A DNA stretch of 64,000 nucleotides. Source: Acidobacteriaceae bacterium. GTDB taxonomy: Bacteria > Acidobacteriota > Terriglobia > Terriglobales > Acidobacteriaceae. The stretch covers positions 37,125-101,124 of the forward strand of contig PKXU01000136.1 of the NCBI GenBank assembly GCA_003132445.1, in the 5' to 3' direction. Positions 62,673-64,000 of this stretch are shown piece after piece. The position numbers and the translations under genes were made by a program. Position 1 is the first letter of the stretch; the number at the start of each line of letters is the position of its first letter. The notes beneath the pieces were generated by a model, which saw only the letters and a list, made by a program, of their open reading frames with translations, was not told the origin of the DNA and made no database searches.

Positions 62673-64000
62673 ATGGCGTTGTTTGGGTTCAACAAGCAAA
62701 AGGCTCTTAACAATGCGGAGAAGTACGTCCAGCAGGGCAAAATCCAGAACGCCATTGCTGAGTACGAAAAGGTCCTCAAGAACGACGCCAAGGATCTGAC
62801 GGTTACCAACACAGTGGGCGACCTTTATTCCCGCCTCGGCGAAACCGATAAAGCGACCGTGTGCTTCAAAACTGTGGGCGATGCCTATGCCAGCCAGGGT
62901 TTCACGGTTAAGGCCATCGCCATGTACAAGAAGATCTGCAAGCTGCAGAGCTCTTTGGAGAGCCTGCTGAAACTTGCCGAGCTTTACTCCCAGCAAGGTC
63001 TTTTCAATGACGCCCGCGCCCAGTATCTGCAAGTCGCGGAAGAATTCCTGAAGGCTGGCGAACTCGAGAATGCGGTTCGCATCTTCCAGAAGATTCTGGA
63101 AATGGATCCGGAAAACAGCAACATGCGGGTCCGCCTGGCGGAAGTGTATCTGCGACTTAGTAAAAAAACAGAGGCCTGGCAGATATTCTCCGCCGCAGCC
63201 GAAAGCCTGCGCTCCAAAGGATCGCTGAGCGGCGCCGAAGAAATTCTGCAGCGCATGCTGACTCTCGATCCCGGCAATACCTATGCCTTGCTCATGCAGG
63301 GCAAGAACATGATCGAGTCGGGCGACGCTGCCGGAGCGGTTGCGGTCCTGCAAAAAGTTACTGACATCGATTCCAATCCCGACGGATTGCGCGATCTGCT
63401 CAAAGCTTACTTGCAGACCGGCCAGCTCTCTGAAGCCGGAGCCGTGGCCAGCAAGCTGCTCTCCGTGCACAACGATCTGGGAGCGATTTCGAGCTTTGTC
63501 GACGCGCTCATGCATGCCGGCCAGTACGAAAACGCTCTGCAGGTTTTCGACCAGCACGCGGAACGGCTGTTGGCGGAAAATTCCGACAAAGTTGTCGACA
63601 GCCTGCACGCCATCATTGGCCACGTTCGCGACAATCCGGACTCGTTGCAGAAATTACTCGACCTGTTTCACAAAGCCGGAGACACCACCCACGTCAGCGA
63701 AGTCATGGAACTGCTGGCTCATGCCAGTGTGCAGGCGGGTGACCTGGCGCGGGCTCGCGATCTTTACCAGAAGTTGGCCACCGTCGAACCGGCGAATCCG
63801 CTGCACATGCAGAATTACCAGCAGGTCGTGAGTCAACTGAGCGGCGACGCCTCCGGGAATAAATTAATAACGCCGGAAGAAGCCGTAGTGCTGGTTGAGG
63901 ATCTGGAAGCCCAGGCGCCCTCCGTCCATCAGCACTATTCGGACGAGATTTCGCTTGCGGTTCGCTCTGCTCTCACCGATGCGGAGCTATTCATTTCGTA
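62673..64000 (+). CDS. TPR-repeat protein, cut by the right edge
   Basis: The frame from ATG 62673 (MALFGFNKQKALNNAEKYV) is open to the end of the window, so at least 442 residues are encoded and the C-terminus is missing. It consists of tetratricopeptide repeats (GKIQNAIAEYEKVLKND; AELYSQQGLFNDARAQYLQ; GELENAVRIFQKILEMDPEN; MRVRLAEVYLRLSKKTEAWQIF; GAEEILQRMLTLDPGNTYAL; GDLARARDLYQKLATVEPAN). No signal peptide or membrane segment is seen, so it is probably a cytoplasmic scaffold. The region around residue 390 onward leaves the TPR pattern (TPEEAVVLVEDLEAQAPSV). The partner is unknown. Confidence 0.88.
   Translation, partial: MALFGFNKQKALNNAEKYVQQGKIQNAIAEYEKVLKNDAKDLTVTNTVGDLYSRLGETDKATVCFKTVGDAYASQGFTVKAIAMYKKICKLQSSLESLLKLAELYSQQGLFNDARAQYLQVAEEFLKAGELENAVRIFQKILEMDPENSNMRVRLAEVYLRLSKKTEAWQIFSAAAESLRSKGSLSGAEEILQRMLTLDPGNTYALLMQGKNMIESGDAAGAVAVLQKVTDIDSNPDGLRDLLKAYLQTGQLSEAGAVASKLLSVHNDLGAISSFVDALMHAGQYENALQVFDQHAERLLAENSDKVVDSLHAIIGHVRDNPDSLQKLLDLFHKAGDTTHVSEVMELLAHASVQAGDLARARDLYQKLATVEPANPLHMQNYQQVVSQLSGDASGNKLITPEEAVVLVEDLEAQAPSVHQHYSDEISLAVRSALTDAELFIS

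Noticed and set aside
1..64000. CRISPR arrays, rRNA operons or complete insertion sequences
   Set aside because: No regularly spaced identical repeats with unique spacers, no rRNA sequence and no transposase gene were seen.

Overview
The window looks like a chromosomal piece of a Gram-negative, high-GC soil-type bacterium, most probably an Acidobacteriota (Terriglobia/Koribacter-like). This is inference from gene content. KdsB and GDP-mannose genes imply an outer membrane. There are many secreted glycoside hydrolases, Asp-box proteins and a selenocysteine formate dehydrogenase. Gaps are full of short palindromic dispersed repeats, and many small proteins are of unknown family. No rRNA, CRISPR array or complete insertion sequence was seen. 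One tRNA (Met-CAT) is present.

Layout. 1-4.85 kb (+): the right end of a phage-late-like cluster, with a sigma-region-4-like regulator, a duplicated ~175-bp intergenic element with terminators, a Lys-rich small protein, a dual-specificity phosphatase, a tail/baseplate-like protein, a TM-coiled-coil protein and a small protein. 4.9-8.1 kb (-): 2-oxoacid dehydrogenase E1-beta and E2 with a cytochrome c between them. 8.2-10.2 kb (-): a Gln/Gly-repeat micro-protein, degenerate tandem repeats and a zinc-dependent phospholipase C-like protein. 10.3-15.3 kb (-): ilvB-ilvN behind a candidate attenuator with a leader peptide, preceded by a MurU-like nucleotidyltransferase and an AmgK-like kinase fused to a RapZ C-terminal domain. 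15.4-24.7 kb: tRNA-Met, kdsB, an M48 protease, the GDP-mannose genes (phosphohexomutase, manC, manA), an aspartate aminotransferase-coaD pair, and recA. 25.1-29.7 kb: a duplicated, diverged ThyX protein, fabG, a GNAT, a secreted dienelactone hydrolase and an XRE regulator.

30-44 kb is a plant-polysaccharide region. It has a GH172-type enzyme, a JAMM protease-CysM pair, and a glucuronoxylan/xylose locus made of xylA, a GH3-PA14 xylosidase, and a GH67 glucuronidase-LacI regulator-xylulokinase operon. A 16-bp LacI-type operator occurs at both the xylA/GH3 divergent promoter and upstream of the regulator gene. GH67 would remove glucuronic acid, GH3 release xylose, and XylA and XylB feed it to the pentose phosphate pathway.

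44-64 kb: a small secreted protein, a Uup-like ABC-F ATPase, a YkgJ-like Cys-cluster protein, and an ABC exporter whose permease is fused to an amidohydrolase predicted to face the periplasm. Next come fdhE and a divergent fdnGHI operon with an in-frame UGA and SECIS-like hairpin, then a 1060-aa Asp-box repeat protein and a single-chain acyl-AMP ligase/ACP/PlsC-type acyltransferase. A truncated peroxidase-like gene start and a TPR protein that runs off the right edge complete the window. The most unusual items are the permease-amidohydrolase fusion, the kinase-RapZ-C fusion, the ligase-ACP-acyltransferase, the split-signature double ThyX, and xylB apparently starting at ATT.
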